Assembly: GCA_949076555.1 (NCBI GenBank)
Contig: CARUOB010000002.1
Span: forward strand, 1 to 64,000
Origin: an uncultured Lachnospiraceae bacterium
GTDB taxonomy: Bacteria; Bacillota; Clostridia; Lachnospirales; Lachnospiraceae
Direction: 5' to 3'
Length of the DNA: 64,000 nt
Made by a program: the position numbers and the translations under genes. The notes under the pieces were generated by a model. That model saw only the letters and a list, made by a program, of their open reading frames with translations, was not told the DNA's origin and searched no databases. Below, in pieces: positions 8,639 to 17,362 of the stretch (position 1 is its first letter; every line of letters starts with the position of its first letter).

Positions 8639-9397
8639 ATGTTTTCATTTGATGATTACAGGGAAATGATCAAAATTATAAAGTCCACGGGCCGTCAGTG
8701 CGGCTATAGGGAGGCGCTAAATAGGGATTCCTTTATTATTATGCGTCATGATGTGGAGTACAGTGTGGAGAGGGCGTGGCAGCTTGCCAAGGTGGAGCAG
8801 AGCATGGACTTTACATCTACCTTCTTTTTTCAGTGGACAAACAACTCCTATAATATTCTTTCGCGGAAGAATATGGACATCATCAAGGATATGCACGAGA
8901 GGGGGCAGAACATCGGCCTTCATTTCGCGTTAAACGGCATGACGGATATGGAGCAGGTGAAGAAGCGCATCCGTATGGAAATTGACATCTTGAGCGAGAT
9001 GTTCGGCTTCGCCATCACGGAGTTTTCCGTGCACAGGCCTTCCAACGACGTGCTCAGGGAGAATATCAAGCTGGACGGTCTGCTCAACGCCTATCAGGAC
9101 GATTTTTTCACCTATGCAGATAAAGTGACGGATGAAATAAAACTAAATGTGAAATATATGTCAGACGCCAATCATATCTGGCGTTACGGCTACCCGGACG
9201 AGGCAAATATCACGGGCTATGACAAGGTGCAGATCTTGACCCATCCCTTTGCATGGAGCAAAAAGGGTTGTAATAATTTTGAGAATTACCGGGCGCTGAT
9301 ACAGGAGAAGTATGAGGAACTGGTGGTGTCCGTGGACAATGAATGTAAGGATTTCGGGGAATACAGGGAATACTTCATGGGTAAGGATGTGAGATAA
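8639..9397 (+). CDS. Polysaccharide-deacetylase-fold protein (WbmS-like)
   Basis: A 252-residue soluble protein. The pattern IIMRHDVEY near residue 38, IGLHFALNG near 98 and FSVHRPSND near 128 follows the metal-binding blocks of the NodB/carbohydrate-esterase-4 barrel (H-D, then H-x-x-x, then H-R-P). The proteins of this shape that I know from O-antigen clusters (WbmS-like) are short and cytoplasmic, and no signal peptide is seen here. It could deacetylate a sugar intermediate or be a non-catalytic relative; the acidic catalytic base of classical NodB enzymes is not obvious. GGAGG lies 6 nt before ATG. Confidence 0.6.
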   Translation: MFSFDDYREMIKIIKSTGRQCGYREALNRDSFIIMRHDVEYSVERAWQLAKVEQSMDFTSTFFFQWTNNSYNILSRKNMDIIKDMHERGQNIGLHFALNGMTDMEQVKKRIRMEIDILSEMFGFAITEFSVHRPSNDVLRENIKLDGLLNAYQDDFFTYADKVTDEIKLNVKYMSDANHIWRYGYPDEANITGYDKVQILTHPFAWSKKGCNNFENYRALIQEKYEELVVSVDNECKDFGEYREYFMGKDVR

Positions 9398-9484
9398 CAG
9401 CGCGAAAAAAACTTCTGGAGACATTCTTTGGTTCGCGTGCGGGAATGCCAGGAGCGGGCGTTTTCGGATGTGGAGGAGTATTGT

Positions 9485-11392
9485 ATGTGTGGAATTTGCG
9501 GGTACATCAGAAGGCGGGAAGTCACGCCCGGGCAGTTTAAAAGAATGAATGATACGATGTATCATAGAGGCCCAAACGACAGTGGGGAAGAGGTTTATCC
9601 TCTGGCCGGAGGCTATCAGATAGGGTTTGCGCAGAGACGGCTTTCCATTATGGACCTTTCGATGCTGGGACATCAGCCCATGCACGCGGCGGATGGAAGG
9701 GTTGTCGTGGTCTATAACGGGGAAATCTATAATTTCAGAGAGTTGAGAGAGGAATTGGCGGACTATCCCTTCCGGTCGGACTGTGATACGGAAGTTATCA
9801 TAGCCGCCTATTTAAAATGGGGCGTTTCCTGTGTGAACCGGTTTGACGGGATGTTTGCCATCGCCCTTTTCGACAGGAAAGAGGAGGCGGTTTATCTGAT
9901 TCGCGACCGCATCGGGAAAAAGCCCCTCTATTATTGGTACGAGCATGAGGAGCTTGTGTTTGCGTCGGAGTTAAAGCCGATTATGGCATGTCCGGACTTT
10001 CGGGCCGAGATAGACAGGGGTGTGCTCTCGCGTTATCTCTATCAACAGTATATCAATGCGCCGGAGAGCGTTTATGAGAATGTGTATAAGCTGGCGCCGG
10101 GCGCGGTTTTGAAATTTCAGAACGGGCAGATCCATACGTGGAATTACTGGAGTGTGCGTGAAGCCTATGAGAGAGCGGCGAAAGATCCGGTAAAGAGTTA
10201 TGAGGAGGCAAAGGAGCAGCTCAAAGCGCTTTTGGAGCGCGCCGTTTCGCTTCGCATGATTGCGGATGTGCCGCTTGGGACCTTTTTAAGCGGCGGTTAC
10301 GATTCTTCGCTGGTGACGGCGATGGCGCAGGCGCATGCAAGCGGGCCTGTGAAGACTTTTTCGATCGGGTTTCATGAGGAGAGCTACAACGAAGCGCCTT
10401 ACTCCAGAGCGGTGGCTGACTATCTGGGAACGGCCCACACGGAGCTGATGATCGGCGAGACGGACATGCTGCAGATGGTGGAGAGCATACCGAAATATTA
10501 TGACGAGCCTTTTGCCGATTCTTCCCAGATTCCGACAATGCTGGTATGCAAACTGGCAAGAGAGCAGGTGACGGTGGCGCTTTCCGGCGACGGCGGGGAC
10601 GAGTTTTACTGCGGTTACAATATTTATGAGAAGGTGGCGCAGGCGCAGAAGTTGGACAGGCTTGGCGGACTGGTTCACAGTCTGTGCGGTCTGCCGGGCG
10701 TAAGACGGCTCTGCCCGGAGAGTAAGCTGCCCTTTAAGGCGCGGGTGATCGCCGGAAACAGAGACAGGGAGACGAAGACGCAGTTTGGTGCGGGCAATTA
10801 TCCGGGGATAGCACGGGAAATGGTGGGCAGACTGTCCTCAGAAAAACGCATGTTACCGGTGCACTACCCCGTGGAGAGCGCATACCCTGTCAGCGATTGG
10901 CAGATATGCAGAATGCTTCTGGATATGGACACCTATCTGCCGGGGGATATTCTCTGCAAAATGGATCGTGCGTCCATGAAATATTCGCTGGAGGCGCGTT
11001 GTCCGATTCTTGACCCGGATGTGATGGATTTTTCCTTTCGGATTCCTCATTCTTATAAATATGCGGCGGGGGACAAAAAACATATTTTAAAAGAGATTGC
11101 TTACGATTTTATGCCGAGAGAGCTGCTGGAGCGTCCGAAGAAAGGTTTTGGCGTGCCGCTCGACAAATGGCTGAGAGGACCGCTCAAAGAACAGTTGTTA
11201 TATTATGCGGGACGTGAGCTGCTGAAACGTCAAAATTTATTTGATGAACCGTATATTTCAAAGATGGTGGAGCGCTACCTTGAGACGGGGGACAGGGGGC
11301 GCGGGACGGGGGAAAACTATTCCGGACTCATCTGGTCCTTTTTCGTCTTTCAACAGTGGTACACTTATTTTCATGAGAACAGTAACATGTGA
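9485..11392 (+). CDS. asnB: Glutamine-hydrolysing asparagine synthetase-like amidotransferase (copy 1)
   Basis: I place the start at ATG 9485, not the longer GTG frame, because the product then begins Met-Cys-Gly-Ile. Cys2 is the N-terminal nucleophile of the glutaminase domain, and GGAGGAG lies 6 nt upstream. The glutaminase domain (about 1-200) shows RRLSIMDLS, NGEIYNF and SDCDTEVI. The synthetase domain carries the pyrophosphate loop LSGGYDSS at about S269 and SGDGGDEFYCGYN. In polysaccharide clusters AsnB-like enzymes are thought to amidate hexuronic acids or other carboxylates of the glycan, which I consider more likely here than asparagine supply. Copy 2 is at 14072, with a GT4 and an SGNH gene between. 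Confidence 0.82.
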   Translation: MCGICGYIRRREVTPGQFKRMNDTMYHRGPNDSGEEVYPLAGGYQIGFAQRRLSIMDLSMLGHQPMHAADGRVVVVYNGEIYNFRELREELADYPFRSDCDTEVIIAAYLKWGVSCVNRFDGMFAIALFDRKEEAVYLIRDRIGKKPLYYWYEHEELVFASELKPIMACPDFRAEIDRGVLSRYLYQQYINAPESVYENVYKLAPGAVLKFQNGQIHTWNYWSVREAYERAAKDPVKSYEEAKEQLKALLERAVSLRMIADVPLGTFLSGGYDSSLVTAMAQAHASGPVKTFSIGFHEESYNEAPYSRAVADYLGTAHTELMIGETDMLQMVESIPKYYDEPFADSSQIPTMLVCKLAREQVTVALSGDGGDEFYCGYNIYEKVAQAQKLDRLGGLVHSLCGLPGVRRLCPESKLPFKARVIAGNRDRETKTQFGAGNYPGIAREMVGRLSSEKRMLPVHYPVESAYPVSDWQICRMLLDMDTYLPGDILCKMDRASMKYSLEARCPILDPDVMDFSFRIPHSYKYAAGDKKHILKEIAYDFMPRELLERPKKGFGVPLDKWLRGPLKEQLLYYAGRELLKRQNLFDEPYISKMVERYLETGDRGRGTGENYSGLIWSFFVFQQWYTYFHENSNM

Positions 11393-11535
11393 GATATGAA
11401 AAAGTGAAATGATTTCAGATGTTATTTAGGTGAAAATTGAATAAAATTTTCAGAAAACAACATGAATTGTCAACAGCTTTAAACGGATGAAAATAAATGA
11501 GAATTTAATTAAGAATGCAATTTCTGCCGGATTTG

Positions 11536-11593
11536 GTCGAAAAATGAAGGAAAAATCTTCGAAAACAGGTGTGATTAGTCGAAAAATGAAGGA
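11536..11593 (+). repeat. Pair of 16-bp direct repeats in an AT-rich gap
   Basis: GTCGAAAAATGAAGGA occurs at 11536-11551 and again, identical, at 11578-11593. They are 42 bp apart, about four helical turns. The host gap (11393-11607, 215 bases) is much richer in A and T than the genes around it and holds no gene. A weak TTGTCA at 11467-11472 could be a -35 box but lacks a good -10. The repeats may be a regulator site or just the trace of a small duplication. Confidence 0.5.
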
Positions 11594-11607
11594 ATTTATG
11601 CAGGAAC

Positions 11608-12717
11608 ATGAATGAGAAAAATATGCGAAAAACAATAGCCTTCTATATTGGCTCGCTTCGCAAGGGCGGAGCAGAACGTGTGTTTGTAAATCTGGCAAAA
11701 TACTTTCAGGCGGAAGGATATCGTGTCGTTATGGTGACACAATATCAGAAGGAGGAAGAGTATGAACTGCCGGATGGAATGGAAAGAATCCTTTCCGATA
11801 TCGGGGAAGAAAAAGTGACCGCAAGCAGGGCAGTAAATTTCTTTAGGAGACTAAATAAATTACATGCGATATGGAAAGAACAGCAACCGGATCTCGTGTT
11901 GTCCTGTATCGGAAAAAATAATTTTATGACGGTTGTTACCACAATGGGGACAAAAACGAGGGCGGTGGTTTCCGTAGTGGGAGAAGCGAAGGAGGAATAT
12001 CCATCCAGAGGGATGCGTATGCTGGCGAATTTCCTATTTTCCCGCGCGGCGGGCGTTATTTTGCAGACGGAGCGTTCCAGAGGCTTCTTTTGCAGGAAGG
12101 TGGGGGAGAAGGCCGTGATCTTGCCAAACTCCCTGAACCCTGCCTTTATCAGACCGAGATACGAGGGAGAGCGGGAGAAGAGAATCGTGTCCGTAGGGCG
12201 CATGGACGCCAACAAAAATCACGAGATGCAGCTTCGCGCGTTCGCCGGGCTGAAAGACAAATATCCGGAATATACGCTTGTGATTTACGGCGACGGGGAG
12301 CTGCGCTCTTATATAGAAGAAACGGCCGAGGAACTTGGCATTGCCAAACGCGTTTTTCTTCCCGGCGTCGTGCAGGATGTGGCGGAGCGGATCGGGCAGG
12401 CGTCTTTGTTCCTGCTGACTTCCTATTCGGAGGGAGTCTCCAATGCGCTGATTGAGGCGCTGGCGCTGGGACTGCCCGTGATTGCCACGGACGTGCCAAG
12501 CGGCGGAACGGAAGAACTGATGAAGGACGGCGTAAACGGCCTGATCATTCCCGCGGGAGAACAGGCGGCGCTGGAGTGTGCGATGGACAGGCTCTTGGGA
12601 GATCCCGCATACGCGCAGCAGCTTGGACGGGAGGCGGCGCGGATTCAGGAAAGGCTTGCGCCGGAACGTGTAAATCCGCTGTGGAAAGCGTATTTTGAAG
12701 AGCTGATGGATAAATAG
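11608..12717 (+). CDS. GT4-family glycosyltransferase (GT-B fold)
   Basis: A 369-residue glycosyltransferase. The N-terminal domain begins FYIGSLRKGGAERVF, the glycine-rich acceptor loop of GT4 enzymes. The C-terminal nucleotide-sugar domain starts near VSVGRMDANKNHEMQL and includes FLLTSYSEGVSNALIEALALGLPVI, where the E-x7-E pattern (EGVSNALIE) binds the donor. The closest type is GalNAc- or GlcNAc-transferases of capsule loci such as PglA/PglJ; the sugar cannot be fixed. It is cytoplasmic and adds to the lipid-linked chain. The ribosome site is poor (AGGA close to ATG). It lies after an AT-rich gap of 215 bases, the second largest spacing in the locus. Confidence 0.85.
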   Translation: MNEKNMRKTIAFYIGSLRKGGAERVFVNLAKYFQAEGYRVVMVTQYQKEEEYELPDGMERILSDIGEEKVTASRAVNFFRRLNKLHAIWKEQQPDLVLSCIGKNNFMTVVTTMGTKTRAVVSVVGEAKEEYPSRGMRMLANFLFSRAAGVILQTERSRGFFCRKVGEKAVILPNSLNPAFIRPRYEGEREKRIVSVGRMDANKNHEMQLRAFAGLKDKYPEYTLVIYGDGELRSYIEETAEELGIAKRVFLPGVVQDVAERIGQASLFLLTSYSEGVSNALIEALALGLPVIATDVPSGGTEELMKDGVNGLIIPAGEQAALECAMDRLLGDPAYAQQLGREAARIQERLAPERVNPLWKAYFEELMDK

Positions 12718-12784
12718 CGAGCGGTGTTTATGGAGACAGCGGGGAAAGTCGATTAAATAACGTGTGGTCTTAAAGGAGATTTCT

Positions 12785-13957
12785 GTGAATAAGGATAAGC
12801 AGACGGAAGAGAGAGAGCCCCTGTGCGCAGGGCAGGATAAGAGGAACGGCGGAGATAACAAAAATAACGGGTGGAATGGAAAAGGGCGGCGCGAAGCGCT
12901 GCAGGCGGCCGTCTTTGTGCTGCTGTTTTTCGCCATACTCTGGCCGGTGTCCTATATGGTGAGGACAAACGGCGACGTGAAGGATCGCTTTGCGGGCTTT
13001 TATGCGGAAAAGAAGGACTCTCTGGACGTTGTGATGATTGGTTCCAGCCCGGTATTTCCTTACTATGCGGCGCCAAAGCTGTGGGGGGAGACGGGAATTG
13101 CGATGTATCCGCTTTCCACCAACGTACAGAGGCCGGCGGCCATGCGGTATCTGGCGGAGGAGGCGGAGAAGAGCCAGTCGCCTGCGCTCTATATATTCGA
13201 GATGCGCATGTTTACGATGGAAGAGGCAGGATTGATGGAGAATATGGCCTACACCCGCGGTGTGACGGACAATCTGCGCCATTCCCCCCAGCGCATCAGG
13301 ACGATACGGGGACTGGTGCCCGAGGATGACGAGGAAGGCCGTCTGAGCTATTATTTTGACATTATGAAGTATCATACCAACTGGAAAATGCTGGCGCTCC
13401 CTTCTGAGTGGGCGAATATGTTTTACTGCCACAGGCATCCCTTAAAAGGCTATACCTTCCGGGATGAGGTAGGACCGCAGCCAAGGCCCCTCTGCGGCGG
13501 CGCCAAGGGCGTTTTGGCGATACCGCGGGAGCAGGAGACATATCTGCGGGAGCTTATCGCGTATTTGAAGGAGAACGGGCTAGAGGCGCTGTTTATCGTC
13601 TCTCCTTACGGAGAGTCGCCGGAGGATCAGCAGATGTTTAATTATATGGCAGACATCGTGGAAGAAAGCGGCTATGCGTTCTTAAATATGAATGATTACT
13701 ATGATGAGATCGGCATCGTCTTTGAGGAGGATTTCGCGGATTATGGCAGTCATACCAATGCGATTGGCGCGGAAAAGTGCACGGCGTTTCTGAAAGAATA
13801 CCTGACGGCACACTATGCGCTTCCCGACCATCGGGGAGACGCTTCCTACGCTTCGTGGGATAAAGCCTATGAGCTGTGGAAAACAAGGCAGGACGAGGCG
13901 GCCGGGACGATCAGGGAGCGGATTGCGAATGGGGATTACGCGCAGCGCGAAGAGTAG
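12785..13957 (+). CDS. Membrane-anchored SGNH-hydrolase-like protein (second copy)
   Basis: The start is set at GTG 12785 because AAAGGAG lies 6 nt upstream; the longer GTG at 12764 would put that site inside the gene. A basic N-terminus is followed by one membrane segment (FVLLFFAILWPVSYMV) and an outer domain. MIGSSPV gives the candidate nucleophile S87, and DYGSH gives D319 and H323, so the SGNH triad can be drawn. It resembles DltD/AlgX-type acyl carriers but has no MBOAT next to it. It could share the MBOAT at 5427 or be an independent esterase. Overall identity to the SGNH protein at 1518 looks low. Confidence 0.62.
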   Translation: MNKDKQTEEREPLCAGQDKRNGGDNKNNGWNGKGRREALQAAVFVLLFFAILWPVSYMVRTNGDVKDRFAGFYAEKKDSLDVVMIGSSPVFPYYAAPKLWGETGIAMYPLSTNVQRPAAMRYLAEEAEKSQSPALYIFEMRMFTMEEAGLMENMAYTRGVTDNLRHSPQRIRTIRGLVPEDDEEGRLSYYFDIMKYHTNWKMLALPSEWANMFYCHRHPLKGYTFRDEVGPQPRPLCGGAKGVLAIPREQETYLRELIAYLKENGLEALFIVSPYGESPEDQQMFNYMADIVEESGYAFLNMNDYYDEIGIVFEEDFADYGSHTNAIGAEKCTAFLKEYLTAHYALPDHRGDASYASWDKAYELWKTRQDEAAGTIRERIANGDYAQREE

Positions 13958-14009
13958 TTCTAATGCTCACAGCAAGGGTGTTTTGCAAAGAACTACTATG
14001 CTTCGTATG

Positions 14010-14032
14010 GGAGAATGCAAAAAGCATTCTCC
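14010..14032 (+). other. Perfect 9-bp hairpin between genes
   Basis: GGAGAATGC, a five-A loop, then GCATTCTCC form a perfect stem. No U-run follows, so it is not an intrinsic terminator. It lies in the 114-base gap before the second Asn-synthetase gene and could affect mRNA stability or processing. Confidence 0.5.
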
Positions 14033-14071
14033 GCAGCTGTACTGAAAAGGCTGGGAAAGGATAAATAACAC

Positions 14072-16027
14072 ATGTGTGGAATTGCTGGGTTTTGCAACTT
14101 CAAGGGAGACTGGCGGAAGAATATCGAGCGTATGTGCGATAAAATGTACCATCGGGGGCCGGACGCTTCGGGGATATGGGCGTCGGACGATCACAGGGTA
14201 GTGCTGGGGCACAGACGTCTTTCCATCGTGGATCTGTCGCCTGCGGGGGCACAGCCCATGATATCCCGCGACGGCCGGTATGTGATTGCCTACAACGGGG
14301 AGATCTACAATCATCTTTCCATTCGAAAAAAAATGATGGCGGAGGGAAAGGCGGCAGCCTTCCGGGGGACTTCCGACACGGAGACGCTTCTGGAGGCGAT
14401 CGCCGCCTACGGCCTGAAAGACACACTGAAAATGACCAAGGGAATGTTTGCGATTGCGTTGTTTGACAGGGAAGAACACACGCTATTTTTTGCCCGGGAC
14501 AGAATTGGAGAAAAGCCGTTATTTTATGGAATATTAAAAGACAATATAAATAACGGGGAGAATGATGGAAGTTTTGTCTTCGCTTCCGACCTCGGTTCCA
14601 TTGCTTCGCTGGACGGTTTTGCCAATCCGACCAACGCAGATATTATAGGGGATTACATGTGTTATGGATATATTCCTTCCCCCTATACCGTGTACCGTGG
14701 GATCTGGAAGCTGGAGCCGGGGAAGATATTAAAGATTAAAGCACCATTTAATAAACCGGAGATTGAGAGCTACTGGTCCATGATAGAAACGGCTGTTATC
14801 GGACAGAAAAATCTCTTTCGGGGAAGTGAGGCGGAAGCGGCCGTGGAGCTGGAGCGTCTCCTGCGTGAATCCATAGCGGGACAGATGGTGGCGGATGTGC
14901 CGGTGGGGGCTTTTCTTTCGGCCGGGATCGACAGCAGTACGGTGGTATCGCTGATGCAGGCCCAGAGCGCACAGAAGGTCAGAACATTTACCGTAGGTAT
15001 GTGGGAAGAGCAGTATAACGAGGCGCCTGTGGCGAAGGAGATTGCTGCCAGACTTGGGACAGAACATACGGAAGTCTATATTACGGAGGAGGATGCCAAG
15101 AGCGTGATTCCGAAGCTCGCCGGGATGTTTGGGGAGCCGTTTGCGGATTCCTCCCAGATTCCCACCTATCTGGTAAGCCGCATTACGAGGGAGCACGTGA
15201 CGGTATCTTTGAGCGGGGACGGCGGGGATGAGCTTTTTTGCGGATATAATACCTATTATTCGATAGACCGTATCTGGAATAAGGTGAGGAAAATACCGGG
15301 CGTTCTTAGACAGCCTGCAAGCGCGATGTCGGGACTTGCGGCCTCTCTGGGCAAGGACTCGCTGGCTACCCGGGCAAGGCTTCTGGGGGCGAAGTCCATA
15401 GAGGACATGTATCTGCGCTCGGAGATCGGAGAAGGGCTTAGGGGGGGCTGGCAGGAACGGAAGGACAGCTCTCTGAATTATGGCGTTTGGGACGCCATAC
15501 AGCCTCGCAGGGCGGGACAGACATGGATGGATACTTATCCTTCCGGACTGCTGGAAGAAGGGCAGCACAACCTGATGCTGATGGATCTGCTGATGTACCA
15601 TCCCGACGATATCTTAACCAAGGTGGACAGAACGGCGATGGCGGTGTCATTGGAGACACGCGTGCCCATGCTTGATAAGGATGTGGTGGAATTTGCATGG
15701 ACGCTGCCTTTGTCCTATCGTCAGAGCGGCGGGGTCAGCAAAAAAATTTTGCGGGATATTCTTTACCGCTATGTGCCCCGCGAATTGATGGAACGGCCCA
15801 AAAAAGGGTTTTCCATTCCGCTTCACTGCTGGCTGAAGCAAAAGGAGCTGAGAGATTGGGCGGAGAGTCTGCTGACGCCTTCCAGACTGGAAGAGCAGGG
15901 GCTGTTTGACGCGGTGGCCGTGAAGAAATTATGGGATGATTATATTATAAAAAATGTCTGGAGGCCGCAAATTTGGTACATTCTGATGTTTCAGGAGTGG
16001 CAGAATAGACAAAAAATTAAATTGTGA
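14072..16027 (+). CDS. asnB: Glutamine-hydrolysing asparagine synthetase-like amidotransferase (copy 2)
   Basis: Begins Met-Cys-Gly-Ile, so Cys2 is present for glutamine hydrolysis. The glutaminase domain shows HRRLSIVDLSP and NGEIYNH. The synthetase domain has the pyrophosphate loop LSAGIDSS at about S283 (Ala replacing the usual second Gly) and SGDGGDELFCGYN. The 651-residue length is normal for the family. It is a clear paralog of the gene at 9485 but well diverged, so the two probably act on different substrates, likely carboxyl groups on sugars or on the amino-acid substituent. AAAGGA lies about 11 nt upstream. The start is fixed by the catalytic Cys. Confidence 0.83.
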   Translation: MCGIAGFCNFKGDWRKNIERMCDKMYHRGPDASGIWASDDHRVVLGHRRLSIVDLSPAGAQPMISRDGRYVIAYNGEIYNHLSIRKKMMAEGKAAAFRGTSDTETLLEAIAAYGLKDTLKMTKGMFAIALFDREEHTLFFARDRIGEKPLFYGILKDNINNGENDGSFVFASDLGSIASLDGFANPTNADIIGDYMCYGYIPSPYTVYRGIWKLEPGKILKIKAPFNKPEIESYWSMIETAVIGQKNLFRGSEAEAAVELERLLRESIAGQMVADVPVGAFLSAGIDSSTVVSLMQAQSAQKVRTFTVGMWEEQYNEAPVAKEIAARLGTEHTEVYITEEDAKSVIPKLAGMFGEPFADSSQIPTYLVSRITREHVTVSLSGDGGDELFCGYNTYYSIDRIWNKVRKIPGVLRQPASAMSGLAASLGKDSLATRARLLGAKSIEDMYLRSEIGEGLRGGWQERKDSSLNYGVWDAIQPRRAGQTWMDTYPSGLLEEGQHNLMLMDLLMYHPDDILTKVDRTAMAVSLETRVPMLDKDVVEFAWTLPLSYRQSGGVSKKILRDILYRYVPRELMERPKKGFSIPLHCWLKQKELRDWAESLLTPSRLEEQGLFDAVAVKKLWDDYIIKNVWRPQIWYILMFQEWQNRQKIKL

Positions 16028-16148
16028 CTTATTTTATTAACACTGTGCGATGGGTAAATACGGTTGTTATGCATGTGCTGGCATTTTTTGGAAACGGATT
16101 TAATAACGGGTGATTAGCGTTATTTATTACGGATAATAGCGAAAAATA
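16028..16148 (+). other. AT-rich gap with a small inverted repeat
   Basis: This 121-base gap is AT-rich compared with its neighbours. AATAACG (16102-16108) and CGTTATT (16118-16124) form a 7-bp inverted repeat with a 9-nt loop, and a related TTATTACGGATAATA palindrome follows at once. No terminator tail is seen. It could be an operator or a junction between acquired modules. Confidence 0.4.
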
Positions 16149-17333
16149 GTGGTTGCAATTAAGAATAACGCACGGTTTGAAATGCTTGCCGCAATCGTCG
16201 CTGCGGGAAGAGACGAGGTAAGAACCGGGAAAGAGAAAGGCGGGAAAACAGCAGTGGAAATTTTGAAGCAGTATCGGCCACCGGAATTACATCAGGGTGA
16301 ACAGACGGAACTGATCTCTGTGATCGTTGCCGCCTACAATATAGAAGCCTATATTGAGAGGGGGGTCCGCTCTGTCTGTGCGCAGACCTATCGCAATCTG
16401 GAAATCATTGTGGTGGACGACGGCTCGGCGGATGACACCGGACGGATTGTGGATGAGCTGGCCGGGGAAGACGATCGCATACAGGTGATTCACGAAGTGA
16501 ACGGCGGTCTTGCCCATGCGAGAAATACGGGGATAGCAAGAGCGCGGGGAGATTATGTCGGCTTCGTGGACGGGGACGACTGGATCGATCCGGATATGTA
16601 TGAGAAACTTTTCTCTGCCATGAAAGATCGTCAGGCGGATCTGGCAGTCTGCCGTTATCGTCAGATTTCCCGCACACGTACGCTGGATCAGTCGGTGGAC
16701 AGGGCGGTTGTCTTTGAGGGGCAGGAAGCCCTCGCCGCCTATGTGGAGGAGCGGGAGGAGTTTGCGATTCAGAACGCGGCGTGGAATAAACTTTACCGGA
16801 AGGAGCTGTTAGCAGGGAATCCCTTTCCGGAGGGCCGCTGGTACGAAGATATCGTGTTTGCCACGGAGGCGCTGGCGCGGGCCGGACGTTGCATTTACCT
16901 TGACATCGCCCTGTATAACTATATAATAGACAGAGAGGACAGCATTATGAACTGCCGGATCAATTCGCGCACGTTCACGGATCAGATACCGGCCTACTAT
17001 GAAAAGACAAAGCTCCTTAGAGATCTGGGCAGAGAGGATCTTGCGCTGACTCACGATTTCTTCTTCTATAAAAGACTGCTGTTATTTTACTGGGAACTTT
17101 CCAAGGCGCAGGACAAAGAGACATACATGCTGCGGCTGCAGGAGATTCTTTCGAAGGACAGGGCGCGGGCGGAGGAGTCCTTCCGATGCGCTATGGCGGA
17201 CCCTGCAGACCGAAAGAAGCTGCGGCTCTTCTACCGCTCTCCCGATGCGTACTGCAGAAAACTGCGGTGGGACGAGCAGGTGGTAATTCCCTGTAAAGTG
17301 AAAGTGAAGCGGCTGCTTGGGAAATATAAATAA
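16149..17333 (+). CDS. GT2-family glycosyltransferase
   Basis: GT-A fold transferase. SVIVAAYNIEAYI and VDDGSADDT form the nucleotide-binding start, NGGLAHARNTG is typical of the CpsI/EpsJ branch, and FVDGDDW holds the DxD metal site. About 60 residues precede the catalytic domain, which is unusual. The start is uncertain: the GTG at 16149 has no ribosome site, whereas GTG 16254 has AGGCGGG about 11 nt upstream and would give a protein of normal length. Its C-terminal third (LFYWELSKAQD) is helical and may dock on the membrane. The sugar is unknown. Confidence 0.8.
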   Translation: MVAIKNNARFEMLAAIVAAGRDEVRTGKEKGGKTAVEILKQYRPPELHQGEQTELISVIVAAYNIEAYIERGVRSVCAQTYRNLEIIVVDDGSADDTGRIVDELAGEDDRIQVIHEVNGGLAHARNTGIARARGDYVGFVDGDDWIDPDMYEKLFSAMKDRQADLAVCRYRQISRTRTLDQSVDRAVVFEGQEALAAYVEEREEFAIQNAAWNKLYRKELLAGNPFPEGRWYEDIVFATEALARAGRCIYLDIALYNYIIDREDSIMNCRINSRTFTDQIPAYYEKTKLLRDLGREDLALTHDFFFYKRLLLFYWELSKAQDKETYMLRLQEILSKDRARAEESFRCAMADPADRKKLRLFYRSPDAYCRKLRWDEQVVIPCKVKVKRLLGKYK

Positions 17334-17362
17334 CATATGTTTCTAAAAGATAAAGGATAAAG

